A stretch of 64,000 bases of DNA from Azorinus chamasolen (Eukaryota > Mollusca > Bivalvia > Cardiida > Solecurtidae), in assembly GCA_963576725.1 (NCBI GenBank), contig OY755247.1, positions 13,954,534 to 14,018,533 of the forward strand, read 5' to 3'. Position 1 is the stretch's first letter; each line of letters starts with the position of its first letter. The position numbers were made by a program, and so were the translations under genes. The notes beneath the pieces were generated by a model. The model saw only the letters and a list, made by a program, of their open reading frames with translations, was not told where the DNA came from and ran no database searches. Shown here piece by piece: positions 35,639 to 50,600 of this stretch.

Positions 35639-38600
35639 TAAAATTCTTGTGCAGCTAACTCCTCCTACACTATTAGAGGGATTTCCTTCAAACTTTTACA
35701 TATGAACCAGCTATATGTGAGGAATCTTGTGCAGCTAACTATATGTGAGGATGGTAATGTGGTTTGGAATTTTGGCTGCAACAATTTTGACATAAGTTAT
35801 GGCCCTTTGTAGTTTTTCCTTATAGCGAAAAAATATTGTGCAGCTAACTCCTCCAACACTATTTTCCTTATATAGAATATATAGCGAAAAAATCTTGTGC
35901 TCCAACACGATTTTCCTTGTATAGAATATATAGCGAAAAAATCTTGTGCAGCTAACTCCCCCTACACTATTTGAGGGATTTACTTCAAACTTTTACATAT
36001 GAACCAGCTATATGTGAGGAATCTTGTGCAGCTAACTCCTCCTACACTATTTGAGTGATTTACTTCAAACTTTTACATATGAACCAGCTATATGTGAGGA
36101 TGGTCATGTGGTTTGGAATTTTGGCTGCAACAATTTTGACAGAAGTTTGGATTTTTTTCAAATATGAAATCTATAGGGAAAACTAGTGTTTATAGATGTC
36201 TACAAAAGTTTACAGATAACCAATCTACATGTGATGCACAACCAATCTATATGTATATATAAGTGACGCACAACCAATCTATATCTATATGTGAAATCTA
36301 TATGTGAAGGTGGTCATGTGATTTTGAATTAAGCTTGATTATCATAATAGTTGTTAAAACGCAACTCTTGATTACAACGTTCATTCCTCTTATGGGTGCG
36401 GGGGCGGGGTACAATTTCTTTTAATCATATAACCTTAAAAATTGAAACAGACCATATCTGACGGCTGATTTGGCCATTGTTTACAGCATAGTACAGCCAA
36501 ATTGTCGTCAGCAAATTTTCTTGTGCACTGCAAATTTCTATGGTGTACAAATAAATTTTTCTCCATTTTCTTCACTCAAAAACTCTTAGAATGTCAATCA
36601 GTTCATTAAGCTATCCCTGCCTATAAGACCCAAATGCAATGGTCCCTACAGAGAGGTTTTACAGTATGTTTTACTGTAGCTGTGAGATTTCTCTCATTTT
36701 TCAGATGATGCCACAGTATGCAGACTTCCTGTACCAGATTGGAATGTTGGACTCTAGCCAGCGTGACTATTTCCAGAGCTATGCTGAAGTGGCAGTAAAG
36801 AACATACAGAATAAGGAATTTGGCAAAGCATTCCAGGTAGAGCTGGAGCAGTAGGCGTGTATTTAGATTCTAAAATTGTCATTTCTCAAACAAACCCTAC
36901 ACTGCGACCATGCTTTAGAATCAACTTGACGAGGCGATTTTAAAGAGTGTTCACAACATATGGTTTGGTGGAGTAGTAAGTAATTTACGCAATTTAACCA
37001 ATTCACTCATATTGACGCCTTTTGATGCCTCTGATAAAGTTATTTTGTGAAACCATTGTGATAAATAGAGCATTTGCTCAATAGGAGCGAATGCTCTATT
37101 TATTACATTGGTTTTAAAACTACACAATTCTAAAACTTTCTTTTTTTCTAGTATATGCTCCTTTTTGGTAGATTTATTCAAAGAGGTTAGTTCTAAAAAT
37201 AGTCTATGAGGGAATAGGTTGATCTAGTGCTATAGAGCATTACAAATTATTCCTGGTAGATCATGGAGCTCTGGTATATATGGGCTTCGCCATAGAGAAC
37301 TGGCCTTAACCATTTACGCCATAACTTCACCTTTCTACACCTTTGCAAACAGAGTAGCCCCAGATCAGACGGCTCCTGTAGGAGCCGTCTGATCAGGGTC
37401 TGCTCTGTTTGCTAAAGATATAATATAGATATGACTCTACAGTTTCTGCCATGACTAAAATTCTTGTGTCCATGTGCTATTATAACAATTAAACTAATGA
37501 GTATTTATGATGTTATGAACAGCATTGTCACTCAGTATAGATGCTGATCTAAATTTGTGTTAGAATAAAGCATGAAGGTTTGAAATTTCTATTTACCATA
37601 CAGAAAACTAAAGAATAGTCTCAAGACATATCTGATTGGTTCTGATCTTCTTCCATACTGGTAGAAAGGAAACAATCATGTTTGAGAATATTCTTAAGTC
37701 TCAAGTCTGAGGTATTGTTTTTTAACCATTTACTCCATAAATACTAGGGATGGAGAATCGGACCAAATCATAATCGATTATCGATTGAATCGAACATTTA
37801 TTATCGATTAAAAATCGATAATTAATCGAAAATACTTTCAGAGATTCTGTGCATGTAAAGCTTGATGTAACAAGCTCATACCTAACTAAGCTTTTGTGTC
37901 AACAAAACAGTATGCTGTGACCATTCATTAGAATCATCTCGAAGAGACGATTTTAATGAATGGTCACTGAATACAGCTTGGTAGAGGCTTATTATAAAGG
38001 TACTGTTATATTCCCATTAAAACGCCTATGAAATTACTGATGCTGCTGTACAGATTACACAGTCAGTAATCGATTATGGCAAAATTACTATCGATAGTAA
38101 ATCGAAAATACTTTTTCGATCAATCATCAATTATAACCGATTATCGGAACAACACTAATAAATACACCTTTCTATGCCTTTGCAAACAGAATAGACCCTG
38201 ATGAGACGGCTCCTGTAGGCGTCGCCTGATCAAGGTCTGCTCTTTTTGCTAATACATTCGTAATACAATATAGATATGATTCTACAGTTTCTGCCATGGC
38301 CAAAATTCCTGTGTCAATTTGCTATTATAACAGTTAGTATAATTAATATTAATGGTGACATTATTTCTTACATGAATATTCATGGTGTAAAGGGTTCATT
38401 CAAATCCAGATTTAAAAAGAGGGCTTTAAATGTAATAAAAAAAAGTCGTTATTAAAACACGAAATCCAGTGAAGCATCATACCAAAATCTTAGGAATTAG
38501 AACGATCACATTGCATTCTCAATCATAATGATAAACAATAAATAAGATAAAACTAGGATCTCATTTAACCCTTCTCTTGCTGAATTTTACCCATGCCCTG

Positions 38601-41600
38601 TTACCTTTATCTTCACTGTCTTACAATTATTTCTCTGTGCAATCACTGCTGTGGAGTGCACTGGTTGCACAATTAATTTGTAAATAGTGCAGACTCTGAT
38701 GAGACAGCTCCTGCAGGAGCTGTCTCATCTGGGTCTTCACTATTTACAGGTAGGTATGTTGACGTGAATAGCAAACGAAGGGTTAAGAACTTAAGCTCTT
38801 GCCTTTTGCATAGTGACACAGCAAGAACCTAATTCTTAGTGAAAAAAATGATCAGAAGTGAGATCCTAGGATTTGAGATTAATTGTGCAATTGGGCATGT
38901 TGAGAATGTAGATCTCAGTTGAGAACCTAGGATCTCAGAATTATCCTGCAAACAGCCTGCCATACCAGGGTGTGCCGTAGTAAAGTCTTTGCCATTTAAC
39001 GTTCCATAGTAACAGTCATATATACGCCAGTGGGGTCCTTTTCTTTTTTTTAACCCTTTTCCTGTTTAACCCTTTCCCTGTTCTATGTGTAATACAAATT
39101 TCAATACCTACTGAATATTCATGGGCAAAATAGGTATCATGAAATATGGAAGGAAGGTGGAACATAGCAGTCAGTTTAGAAACTAAAGAAACAGATCTAT
39201 CAAATTCCAATAGCAAACAGAGCAGACCCTGATCAGACGGCTTCTCTAGGAGCTGTCTGATCTGGGTCTACTCTGTTTGCAAATGCGTGAAAACACGTTT
39301 ATATGTAGGAAAGGGTTAATATTTATGTAAAGAATAATGACATCATGAATATTTATTAGCTGAATTTTATAATGACATGTGCTCAGGATGTTTTGGCTCA
39401 GGCAGAAACTGTAGAATCATACTTAAATATTAATTCATAAGCAGTCAGAGCAGACCCTGATCAGACGGCTGTATATGGGCTGTCAGATCTGGGTCTACCC
39501 TATTTACAAATGAGTAAAAAGGTGTGTATATGAAGGAAAGGGTTAACCCTTTACTCCATGAATATTCATGTCAGAAATTATGATGTCATGATTATTACTT
39601 AGATTTTTTTTTAAATGACATATTCACACATGAATTTGTTGATAAAACAGAGGTTGTAGAATCAGATCCGTATTATTCCATAAGTAAACAGAGCAGACCC
39701 TGATTAGACGGCTCCTTTAGGAGCTGTCTGATCTAGGTGTACTCTGTTGCAAAGACATAGAAAGGCGTATTTACGGAGTAAAAGGTTAAAAGGGATAAAT
39801 TAATGTCCTGTGATGCTGCTCAAATAACCTTTTCCTCCATTAGTAGATTTAAAAACTATTGCTGTTATGAATATTCATTGACTGAATTTTTTAAACATTA
39901 ACACTGAAATGTTTGGCAAGATACGATCTACAGTAAAACCACTCTAAACTGGACATTTTAATAAAAATTAAACCTTTACGCCATAAATACGCCTTTCTAT
40001 GCCTTTGCAATCAGAGTAGACCAAGATCAGATGGCTGCTACAGGAGCCGTCTGACCAGGGTCCGCTCTGTTTGCTTATGACATAATATAGATAGGTTTCT
40101 ACATTTTCTGCCATTGCCAAAAAATTCTGTGTCCATTTGCTATTATAGCAAATTAATCTAAATAATATTCACGAAAACATTATATCTTCCATGAATATTC
40201 ATGGAGAAATGGGTTAATAACATAAAATTAATATTAGGATAAGTAAACAATGAGCAGTGAGCCATAAAAATCAATGCAGTCCACTTTTTGGGAGAATCAG
40301 CATTCTGTCGGCATGAAAACCTCCGTGAGAAAATCGTGATTGAGTGTCGCATCTTATTAGATGGACTGCAGCAATGCTGACACCCCTAAATCGTGGAATG
40401 TGCCAAAATGTAAAGTACATTTACGGCTCACTGCTCGTTGTTTATCTATATCTACTGTTTCTGCCCGTGTAAACAATCCCGTTTTCATTTACCAGTATGA
40501 AAATCTCGGCTAATGAATATTCATGATGTCATTATTTCTTACCTGAATATTCATCAGGTAAACTGAAAGGGTTGTATATTAAAGACAAATAAATTTCCAT
40601 GACATTTTTTATAAGATTGGTTGTGCGTACATATTTGCAGATTTTCTGGTCTTTAATTCTGAGTGGCAAAGGAAGCTATCTGTGGAATGCCACACTACAA
40701 GAAGATGACTATAATTTCCTCAACACCAAGGTAGTATTAGGAAAGATTGTAAACCCTTTACTCCAAAGATGATACACCTTTCAATGCCTTTGCAAACAGA
40801 GTAGACCCAGATCAGACAGCTCCTGTAGGAGCCGTCTGATCAGGGTCTGCTCTGTTTGCTTATGTAATTATAGAGATTAGAATCTACAGTTTCTGTTTCA
40901 TCCACAAAAGTCTATGTTTAAAAAATTAATTATTTTTTACATGAACGTTGATGGAGTAAAGGGTTAAAGGGTACATACGCCAGAGCTACAGATAAAGTGC
41001 ATACCCAAATACTAAAATCATCATTTCTCCACCAAACCCTCTCATCGAGACAATTCTAAAGAGTAGTCACAGTATAGGGTTTGGCTGAGAAATACAGGAG
41101 TTATTCCTGAGAATGTTTAAATTTACGCATCTTATCTGGAGCTCTGATACACAATAGATCTTTTTAATCCATATACACTTCTTTGCTTTTACGCTATTTG
41201 TTTGCTGTGTTTCAGGTTTTCGATATGTTGCTTAATGGTGACCTGTATCCATACAAGCCTTACTTTTACAATGTGACCCACACCAATAATTACTACAATT
41301 TTCTGTTGACGGAGGTAAAAATAACAATGAACTTTCTTGATTATTAGCACGACATGTATCAGAGCCACAGATAAGCGTGCGTACTGAAGAACAAAAATCT
41401 TCACTTCTCCACCAAACCCTATGTTGTGACCACTCTTTGGAATCGTCTCTTGGAGACTATTCTAAAGAGTGGTCACAACATAGGATTTAGTGGAGAAATA
41501 AAGAAAATTCTTGAAAATGTTTTAATTTACGCATTTTATCTGTAACTCTGATGTATGGACATATCAGCAAACAGTTTCATTCCCGAGTAACCTGCTTGCC

Positions 41601-44600
41601 ACTATATGTTTAGCTCACCTAGTTCAAAGTCCCATGGTGAGCTGTCGTGATAACAGTGTGTATGTTGTCATCAATAGTAACTATTATTTTTAACCATTAA
41701 ATTCAACCCTCCTCATTAGCATCACAATGTCTGCAATACTTCACACTTGCTTGTACACAATAACTTTCATTGAAAGTTTGTAAAAGAAGCGTTTTTTCCC
41801 AGACCTTTTATTCCACATATTGCATATTCATGAACCCTTTCCCTCTTGCATATTCATGTCCAAAATACAGACATTATGAATATTTATTAGCTGAATTTTG
41901 GTAACAGCGTGTGGTCACAGATGTTTTTGTTTTTATAATAAAAACTGTAGAGTTAGAACCATTATAATTTCATATTAAGCAAACGGAGTAAACCCTGATC
42001 CTGACTCCTACATGAGCCGTCTGATCTGGGTCTACTCGGTTTACAAAGACATGAAAAGGTGTATATAGAAGGGAAAGGATTAATAGAATATACTGATACT
42101 TAAATACGATTCAGTAGGAATATTTTCAGGAAAATACTATACATACTATACATTCCATGCAAATTATCAGGCCTGGTACATATTAAACTTTTTATGCCCC
42201 CTTGTTTTTGCTCTGTCAGTCTGTTGGTTTGTTTGTCCCCAACATTAACGTTTACAATAATTTTGTAGCCATAACACATACATATTTCAAACTTGGCATG
42301 TATGTGCAACTTAAAGAGGCAAACATTTTTAGAGGTGACTTATTAAGGTCAAGATCATACATCAAGATCAAAGGTTATGGGGTGGGGGCATAGTGTTTCA
42401 CAAACACATCTTGTTGAATCTGAGTATGATTTCATTCTCACGCATTTTCCAAGTCATATTTTGACTAAAGTTTAAGCAGTTTGGAGTACATATAGCCTGA
42501 TATCATACTCAAGTATCAGATTGGTCAGATTTTGATGCAGTCAAAACCTGATTGATCTTTAGCTTAAGTATGATTTTGTATTCAGACTCAAAAAGTTTGA
42601 TAGGCGCCAGGCCTGATTCTCTATTCCCTTATATCACATTTTTAGCTTGTCTGTTTCGAAGAAAAGTCGAGCTATTGTGATCACTGGGTCGTAGGCATTG
42701 TCGTAGTGCAAAAACTTTAATGTTGGCATTACTCGAAAAGTATAAGAGGTATCAGCATGAGACATCATAGGTTAGTAGATCTCATTGAGGAGAAGGCCCC
42801 TACATAAGAACCATAACTCTTGATTTCAGAATTTTGGAGTTATGGCCCTTTATATTTTCAAAAATGTTCAATTCAGCTGTACAAGCACTAAATCAGACGA
42901 GCACGGGCGCCGCATGCGGCTCTTGTTCATACAAGAAATATCCTAATTGGCAGAGTTTTGCCTTGTTTTCATGAAGTAAAGGGACTTAACATTCGTTTAC
43001 CTTTTGAATATAGGAAATAAGTGAATGAACATTTGCAAACTGTGTAGATGCAAGTCAGAGAGCTCCTCGAGGAGCCCACTGAACAAGTTCTGCATTGTTT
43101 GTCATTCAAAATCTTCATGCAGATTTTTTACCCTTTTATACAGAATGGCCTCTACCATTAAACAATGATGGACCATTCCTCTTTGAGTTATACAGCATTA
43201 GGAAGGGTTAAAAACTCACAGTACAAACATTTCTGATACTTTTAAGTAAGTTACAGCCAGAATTTTTGTTCAACAGGCACCAGAGGACTTTGCCTATTAT
43301 GGAAACGTATTGGCAGAGCCTGTTGTCCGAAAGGCGATCCACGTAGGTAACTTGACGTACCACAGCGGAGAGGAGGTAGAAAAGCACCTCATCAATGATG
43401 TAATGGACACTGTCAAACCAAGAGTGGCAGTTCTTATGGATAACTATCGTGTAAGTCTTAATGCACCAGAGTCCATGCTTATAAAACTTTTAGTTGAGTC
43501 TGAGTACGTTCTCAAGCTTTTGATTGGTCAGATTTGAGCCTCTGGCTCAAATCTGACCAATCAAAAGCTTGAGAACTCAAATCTGACCAATCAAAAGCTT
43601 GAGAACGAAACTCAGACTCAACTAAAAGCTTTATAAGCATGGACCCAGTTGTTTTGTGTACAGTTAACCCTTTACTGCATAGATAAGCCTTTCTATGCCT
43701 TTGCAAACAGAGTAGACCCAGATCAGATGGCTCCTGTAGGAACTGTCTTATCAGGATTTGCTCTGTTTGCTTATAATATGATATAGATATGGTTCTACAG
43801 TTTCTGCATTGGCCAAACAGTCATGTGTCAGTGTGCTATTATCAGAAATATTCTAATTAAGATTCATGATGTCATTATTTTTAACATGAATATTCATGGA
43901 GTAAAGGGTTGACTTAAGCCTTTCATACGGAGTGGACTCTATAATTAAATACTGGTGGCTATTCCACTCTGAAGATTCAGCATTATGCAAGATGGAGTTA
44001 TGATCCTTTCCGAGATACCACATCTTGTGAATATTAACCCTTTTCAGGAGTCGGATCTACCAATCTGATGCAGCAGATGACACATTACATTATATACATT
44101 ATATGCAGAAACGACTTGTAAATGCATGTACCGCATACAATGGGTTATCCCTTTCAGAGCTAAGCTGTAAGTATGTACATGTATACATGTATATAAGGAC
44201 TGTCGTTTGCTGTTTGTTATTAGTTAGCTCTTATTATGCTCTATGTACTTTAGTTTTTTTGCTAAATTGCTGTCTGCAACATTTTCGAAATTATTGTTGC
44301 ATGAGACACTTATCTAATGCAGACATATGTGTAAAAATACGGATAGCAAAAAGGACAGACCTGATTAAAGAATACTTTACTGTACTTGTTTTATGTATAC
44401 ATTTTGTACTTTTATAGTGGAAAAGTATTTCATAATAGACTTCATTCTAGACCAAGACCATTTTGTTTCTTATGCGTACATGGAAAGAAGCGGTTTGCAT
44501 TCTTAGTTGGTGCGCATTATTATATTTATTAAATTGAGTGAATCAGTGAAATGGCATCAAGGTTATTTATAAGTAGAGATTTTATAATGATATACTTGTA

Positions 44601-47600
44601 CAGAAATTTAGGTATGGGAAGTGATTGTAAAATCGGGTCTATCCAGTTTTCCGTAAGCAAACAGAGCGGACCCTTGTCATACAGTCCCTATAGAGAAGCC
44701 GTCTGATTTGGGTCTACTCTGTATGCAATATAGCACTGCACACGGTATTTACGTTTGTGTTTCGCTCGTATCCGAAGTTGACGCTTATTTATTAAAGATA
44801 GATACGTTTATGGAAATAATGTCCTTATTAGGATAGATGTAAAAATATATTTGGTAAATGAACAAAAAAAACTTCGTTGCTTGATTTTTTATTGCTATGT
44901 GTTTCTGGTTTTTTCTTCATGTTTGTATATATTCGTCTAGTGTCAGGTATGTGTGTGAGTGTTGTAGTATCATAGATTTTGTAAGGTACAAATATTTCAT
45001 GCAAATCATGTTTTTATTTCAACATATATTTTTGTTTCAACAAGTCAAATGTAGTTCTTACAGATAACACAGAACAATATGTTTTCTATATTGACGATGG
45101 CGGGTAGTCTAAAAATACATTCTTACAATTGTCGAGGATTGAACAATTGTAAAAAGAGAAAAGATATTTTTAATTTGTTTAAGGATCAAAAAGTTGATAT
45201 ACTATGCTTACAAGAAACACATTTTACGTATGAAAATGAAAAGGCAATATATTCTGAGTGGGACGGAGAATGTGCGTTTAGTCACGGAAAATACAATGCA
45301 AAGGGAGTAGCTATTTTATTTAGAAAAAATCTAGATATCAAAATATTAAATATTAAAAGGGATAGTAATGGACAGTTTATTGCTGTTGAACTTGTTTTCA
45401 ATGATATAATCTTCATATTGATAAATATTTACGCTCCAAATAAGGATGATCCAGGTTTTTTCTCAACCATTTTTAACACTATCGATTCCTTTGATGAGAA
45501 TGACAGATTTATTTTGTGCGGAGACTTTAATCTTGTATTAGATCCTTACAAAGACTATAAAGGCTACAAAACAACAAATAATAACATCAAAGCTAGAGCA
45601 AAGGTTTTATTGCAGATAAATGACAGGAATTTGATAGATCCATATAGAGAATTACATGGAGATAATACTAAATTTACTTGGAGAAGACTTTCGCCTTTAC
45701 AACAAGGTAGACTTGATTTCTTTTTAATTACCGATAATTTGAATAAGTATTTGAGATAATTGTGATGTTGATGCCAGCTATAAATCTGACCATTCTGTTA
45801 TATGGCTAGAAATGTGTTTTTCACATATTGCTCATGGTAAAGGACTGTGGAAGTTTAATAATTCTTTGTTAAATGATATTGAATATGTTAACTGTATAAA
45901 TAAGAAAATAGATGATATTATTCAACAATATTGTGCACCAGTATATGAACTGGATAGTGTACTTATGATGAAGAGATCTGATATACATTTTGTTATTAAT
46001 GATCAGTTATTTATTGAAACTCTGTTAATGGAAATACGTGGTAAATCAATATCTTACTCAAGTTATAGAGCGAAAGAAAATAAAAATACAGAAGACAGTT
46101 TACGAAATGAAATTGCAAACCTTGAGTCGTGTTTGACGGAGGAAAATAAGGAAAAGTTACTTTTGTTACAAAATAAACTTGCAAAGATTAGAAATGAAAA
46201 ACTTAAAGGAGCTTTTGTTAGATCCAGATCTAAATGGATAGACGATGGTGAAAAGGCCACAAACTACTTTTGTAATTTAGAAAAATATAATTCAACGCGT
46301 AAAAACATAGATTTTATTGAAAAAGATGGGTCATTAATCTTTGATCAAAAAGAAATATTACATGAAACAAGTATTTTTTATGAGAGCCTGTATAATGAAC
46401 AAAATATAAAAAAAGAGATTGATTTGGAAAGAGAATTAGATGGTTGTAAATTTAATAAGTTAAATATGGATCAAAAGAACAGCTTGGAAGGTTTGCTTAC
46501 TTTCGAAGAAGTCGCAAATACATTAAAACATATGAAGAATGACAAGAGTCCTGGAAGCGACGGTTTTACATCAAATTTTTTTAAAGTGTTCTGGAACAAA
46601 ATTGGTCATTTTGTTGTAAGAGCTTTAAATTGTGCATTTTTAACTAATAAATTTTCAAGAAATATTAAATTAGGTACAATTACATGTATTCCAAAAGAAA
46701 ACAAACCAAAACAATTCTTGAAAAATTGGAGACCGATAACATTGCTTTATGTTTTATACAAACTAGCTTCCGGTAGTATTGCCAATAGGCTGAAAAATGT
46801 CTTAAACACTTTAGTGTCTCGATATCAAACTGGATTTGTCAAAGGCAGATACATCGGTGAAAATACTAGGCTTGTGTATGATATTATGAAATATTGTGAA
46901 GACAATAATACTCCAGGCTTATTAATGCTAATTGACTTTGAGAAGGCTTTTGATTCATTGTCTTTTCAATTCATTGAGAAAACACTAGCCTTTTTCGGTT
47001 TTGGTTGTTTAAAAAGTGGATTAATTTGTTTTTACACCACACAGATGTCTGTGTACAAATAAATGGTTTTTTTATCAAATTTCTTCAATGTAAAAAGGGG
47101 CTGTAGACAAGGGGATCCTATTTCGCTGTATATACTTATTCTATGTGCTGAAATTTTATCCATAAAAATAAAACATTGCAAAGATATAAAAGGAATTAAG
47201 ATCAAGGATAACGAATATTTAATATCACAATTTGCAGATGACACTTCATTACTACTAGATGGATCTGAAAACACAATAAAAAGTGTTCTAGAAACACTCA
47301 ATAATTTTGCATTGATATCGGGATTGAAAGTAAATTTTGACAAAACAAAGGTAATATGGTTAGGTCCGCTAAAATATACTACAAAATCAATCAAAACTAA
47401 ATGGAAACTGACTTGGGGAGAAACTAGATTCACATTACTTGGAATAATCTTCGATGTAAATTTGAAAAACATTTGCAGTTTGAATTTTGAAAATAAAATA
47501 TTAAAGGTACAAAAATGCATTTCTTATTGGAAACGAAGAAAACTAACACCAATAGGAAGAATAACAGTTGTAAAATCATTGCTATTGCCGATGTTCACTC

Positions 47601-50600
47601 ATCTATTTACAAGTTTGCCAACGCCGAAATCGGATTTTATTGAAAATCTTGAAAAGAAGTTTTTGGATTTTATATGGGATGGAAAAGCAAAAATTAAAAG
47701 AAGTGTTTCAATTAAAGACTACCCGGACGGGGGTTTAAAGATAACTGATATAAAAAGCTATATAGGTAGTCTGAAAATTAAGTGGTTAAAAAACTTCATT
47801 ATACATAATAATGGCAAATGTTACAAGTTATTAGGAAGCCTGATTGATATGAATAAACTCTTAAACACAGGGAAATTGTTCTGTGAACTAATTTTAAAAA
47901 AAGAAAAAAATGAATTTTGGATTGATGTATTAAAAACATATATACTGTATATAAAAAAGTTTCATTTCAATGATCTTACTGACATTTATAATATGCCAAT
48001 ATTTTATAATGAACATTTTCTTATTGGTAAGAAACCAATATTTTTTTCAGCATTGTATGATAGAGGTATTAGATATGTAAAAGATATTATAGACAATGAA
48101 GGAAAGTTCGTAAGTTTAACACACTTAGAACATATTACTGGAAGAAAAATGAATTTTCTTGAGAAGTTTTTGAAGAATGTTATCAAATATTTTATTGATA
48201 AATACGGTTTCACTATAAAAGAAGATCATGGTTCTATTGTTGGCTTTCCAACTGTAAATTGTTACATGTATCCAATATTAACAAGAAAGGATATGAATAA
48301 GTTTGTATATAACACTCTATCTAAAAATGATGAGGTTCCTACTAGTAAAAGAAAGTGGACATCCATGTTTGAAGATAGAGATATAAACTGGAAATTTGTA
48401 TACAGCTATGTTTTTAATTGTACAAGAGATACGTCTATCCAATGGCTACAAACGAGAATAATGCATAGAATATTACCTACAAATTCATTGCTATTTAAAA
48501 TGAAAATAGTAGAAAACAATTTGTGTATTTTTTGCGGATCTAAAGAAGAAACCATAGTTCACCTATTTTGGGAATGTTGTGAAGTCAAACCAGTGTTAAA
48601 TTTCATTTCAAATAAAGTGTTGCAATATGATCCTGAGATAAAAATTGACAGCATGAGTATATTGCTGGGATCATGTAAAAAAGACTTCAAATTAGATGTT
48701 TTATTTTTGGAAGTAAAAAGATATATTTACCTGTGCAAAATAAAAAAGGTTAAGCCTTCTAATGAAGGAATTAAAAATTATTTACGGCTGTCATGGGAAA
48801 TATACGAATCGTCAAATATTAAAAGTGAAGAAAGGAATCTTTGGACATTTGTAAGATATTTTATTCCTGACTGCATTTCGACATAATATGTGAGGGAAAG
48901 AAATTATTGAAACATCTATGTGCCAAAATAATAGGTTTAGATACATTGTGAAATAGGTTGAGTATATGTATTTGAATGTTTGTATATGTATGTATTGAAT
49001 GTATGTTTATACATGTCAGATATTGTAACATGAGTAAAACCCTTTACCTGGTACTACTGTCTGCTTAAGATTTTGGGACAAATTTTTCTTCAAATTCTGA
49101 AATACAAATCGGTCTCAAAATGCAAAAATCTGTCCAGACCAGCGATTTTCCGGATTTCTAGAGCCCTGTCAGGTAGAGATATCTTTGCAAATACAATAGA
49201 CCCAGATGAGACAACTTCTGCAGGAACAGTCTGATCAGAGTCTTGGTCCATGCTTATAAAGCTTTTGGTTGAGTCTGAGTTTTGTTCTCAAGCTTTTGAT
49301 TGGTCAGATTTGAGTTCTCAAGCTTTTGATTGGTCAGATTTGAGACAAAGGCTCAAATCTGACCAATCAAAAACTTGAGAACGAACTCAGACTCACCTGA
49401 AAGTTTTATAAGCATGGACCCTGATCTGTTTGCATATGAAATAATATAGATGTGATTCTTGGTCTACTCTGTATATAGTTTCTGACCTATACTTGAGTGG
49501 AAAATGAGAATAGATAGGTGAATTAAAATGCTTCTGGCACCAAACTGCATGTTTGAGATGATTCTAAAGAGTGGTCGTAACATATGGTATGGTGGAGAAA
49601 TGACGAAAATAGTATTTGCATATGCACCATATATATCAATAGTTCTGCTTTATTTCTTATCCTCCAGGTGATGATGTACACTGGGCAGCTAGATATTATT
49701 GTGGCCATACCACTAACCGAGGCGTTCTTGCTGACAGTTAACTGGACTGGTGCAGATGCCTACAAGAAAGCTGACAGACTGGTCTGGAAAATAAATGAGA
49801 GTGACAGAGATGTGGCTGGATATGTTAGACAAGTTGGCGACTCCTTCTATCAGGTATCATAGTGATTGTACAACTGACTGTTCTTATCCTTTTGCCTTTA
49901 AATATGAATATTCATGCTGCAAGAAATAATTACATCATGAATAATAATAAGATAATTTTTTATACAGTGAAACCCCTCTAAACTGGAATTCTAGTACAGA
50001 AGAATTTAGATACCTCTAGGCAGGAAGCTGCTTAATGCATTGAACCCTTTCCCTTTTTATACCCCCTACAACGAAGTTTGGGGGGGGGGGGGGGAGGTAT
50101 ACTGGAATCAGGTTGTCCGTCTGTGGACACAATTTTGTCCGGCCTTCTTCTACAGTTTTGCTTCAATTTTGTTGAAAGTTCATATATAGCCATATGACCA
50201 TATAAACCTGTGCACCACATATTTCCGTTATGATCGGACCACTACTTCAGGAGTTATCTCCCATTTTTAGTCCCCTACCAATGTTTTCCGGTTTTCTGGA
50301 CTTTTTATGGAAGTGACTCGAGATATCAACTCTATATTTAGAACAAAGCTAAATCTAGATAAGTTACAGCTTATGTTACAATCTCAGTCTTTGGCTTACA
50401 GTTCTAGTCTACATTTATTTCAAATTTCAATACAGAGCAGACCCTAGTAAGATGGCTCTTATATATAGGAGGCATCTGATCTGGGTTTACTGGGTTTGCA
50501 GATGCTTAAAAAGGCGTTTATACGAAGGAAAGGGTTTAACCCTTTCCTCCATAAATACACCTTTCTACGCCTCTGTAATAACCATTTCTTGAAACCATTG

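Larger units (their letters stand above)
44740..49035 (+). mobile_element. LINE of the L1/Tx1 type, 5'-truncated and inactivated, in CPVL intron 10
   Basis: An endonuclease plus reverse transcriptase ORF2 lies in the sense direction of the host gene. No ORF1 is visible in the 340 bases before the endonuclease, so the 5' end is probably truncated. The 3' end is taken as the TGTATATGTATGT-rich tail near 49035; neither end has a clear target-site duplication. The coding region is broken by a frameshift near 45757 and a stop at 47060, yet the remaining 3.7 kb is open, so it was inactivated recently. The left flank is an HP-A fragment. The clade call rests on motif style only. Confidence 0.85.

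Noticed and set aside
43512..43706. - strand ORF with repeated [10 protein letters not shown]
   Set aside because: Translation of the doubled FB-H arm just downstream of exon 10.
44103..44417. 104-codon ORF before the LINE as ORF1
   Set aside because: It lies on the far side of an HP-A remnant from the LINE and has no coiled coil or nucleic-acid-binding motif.
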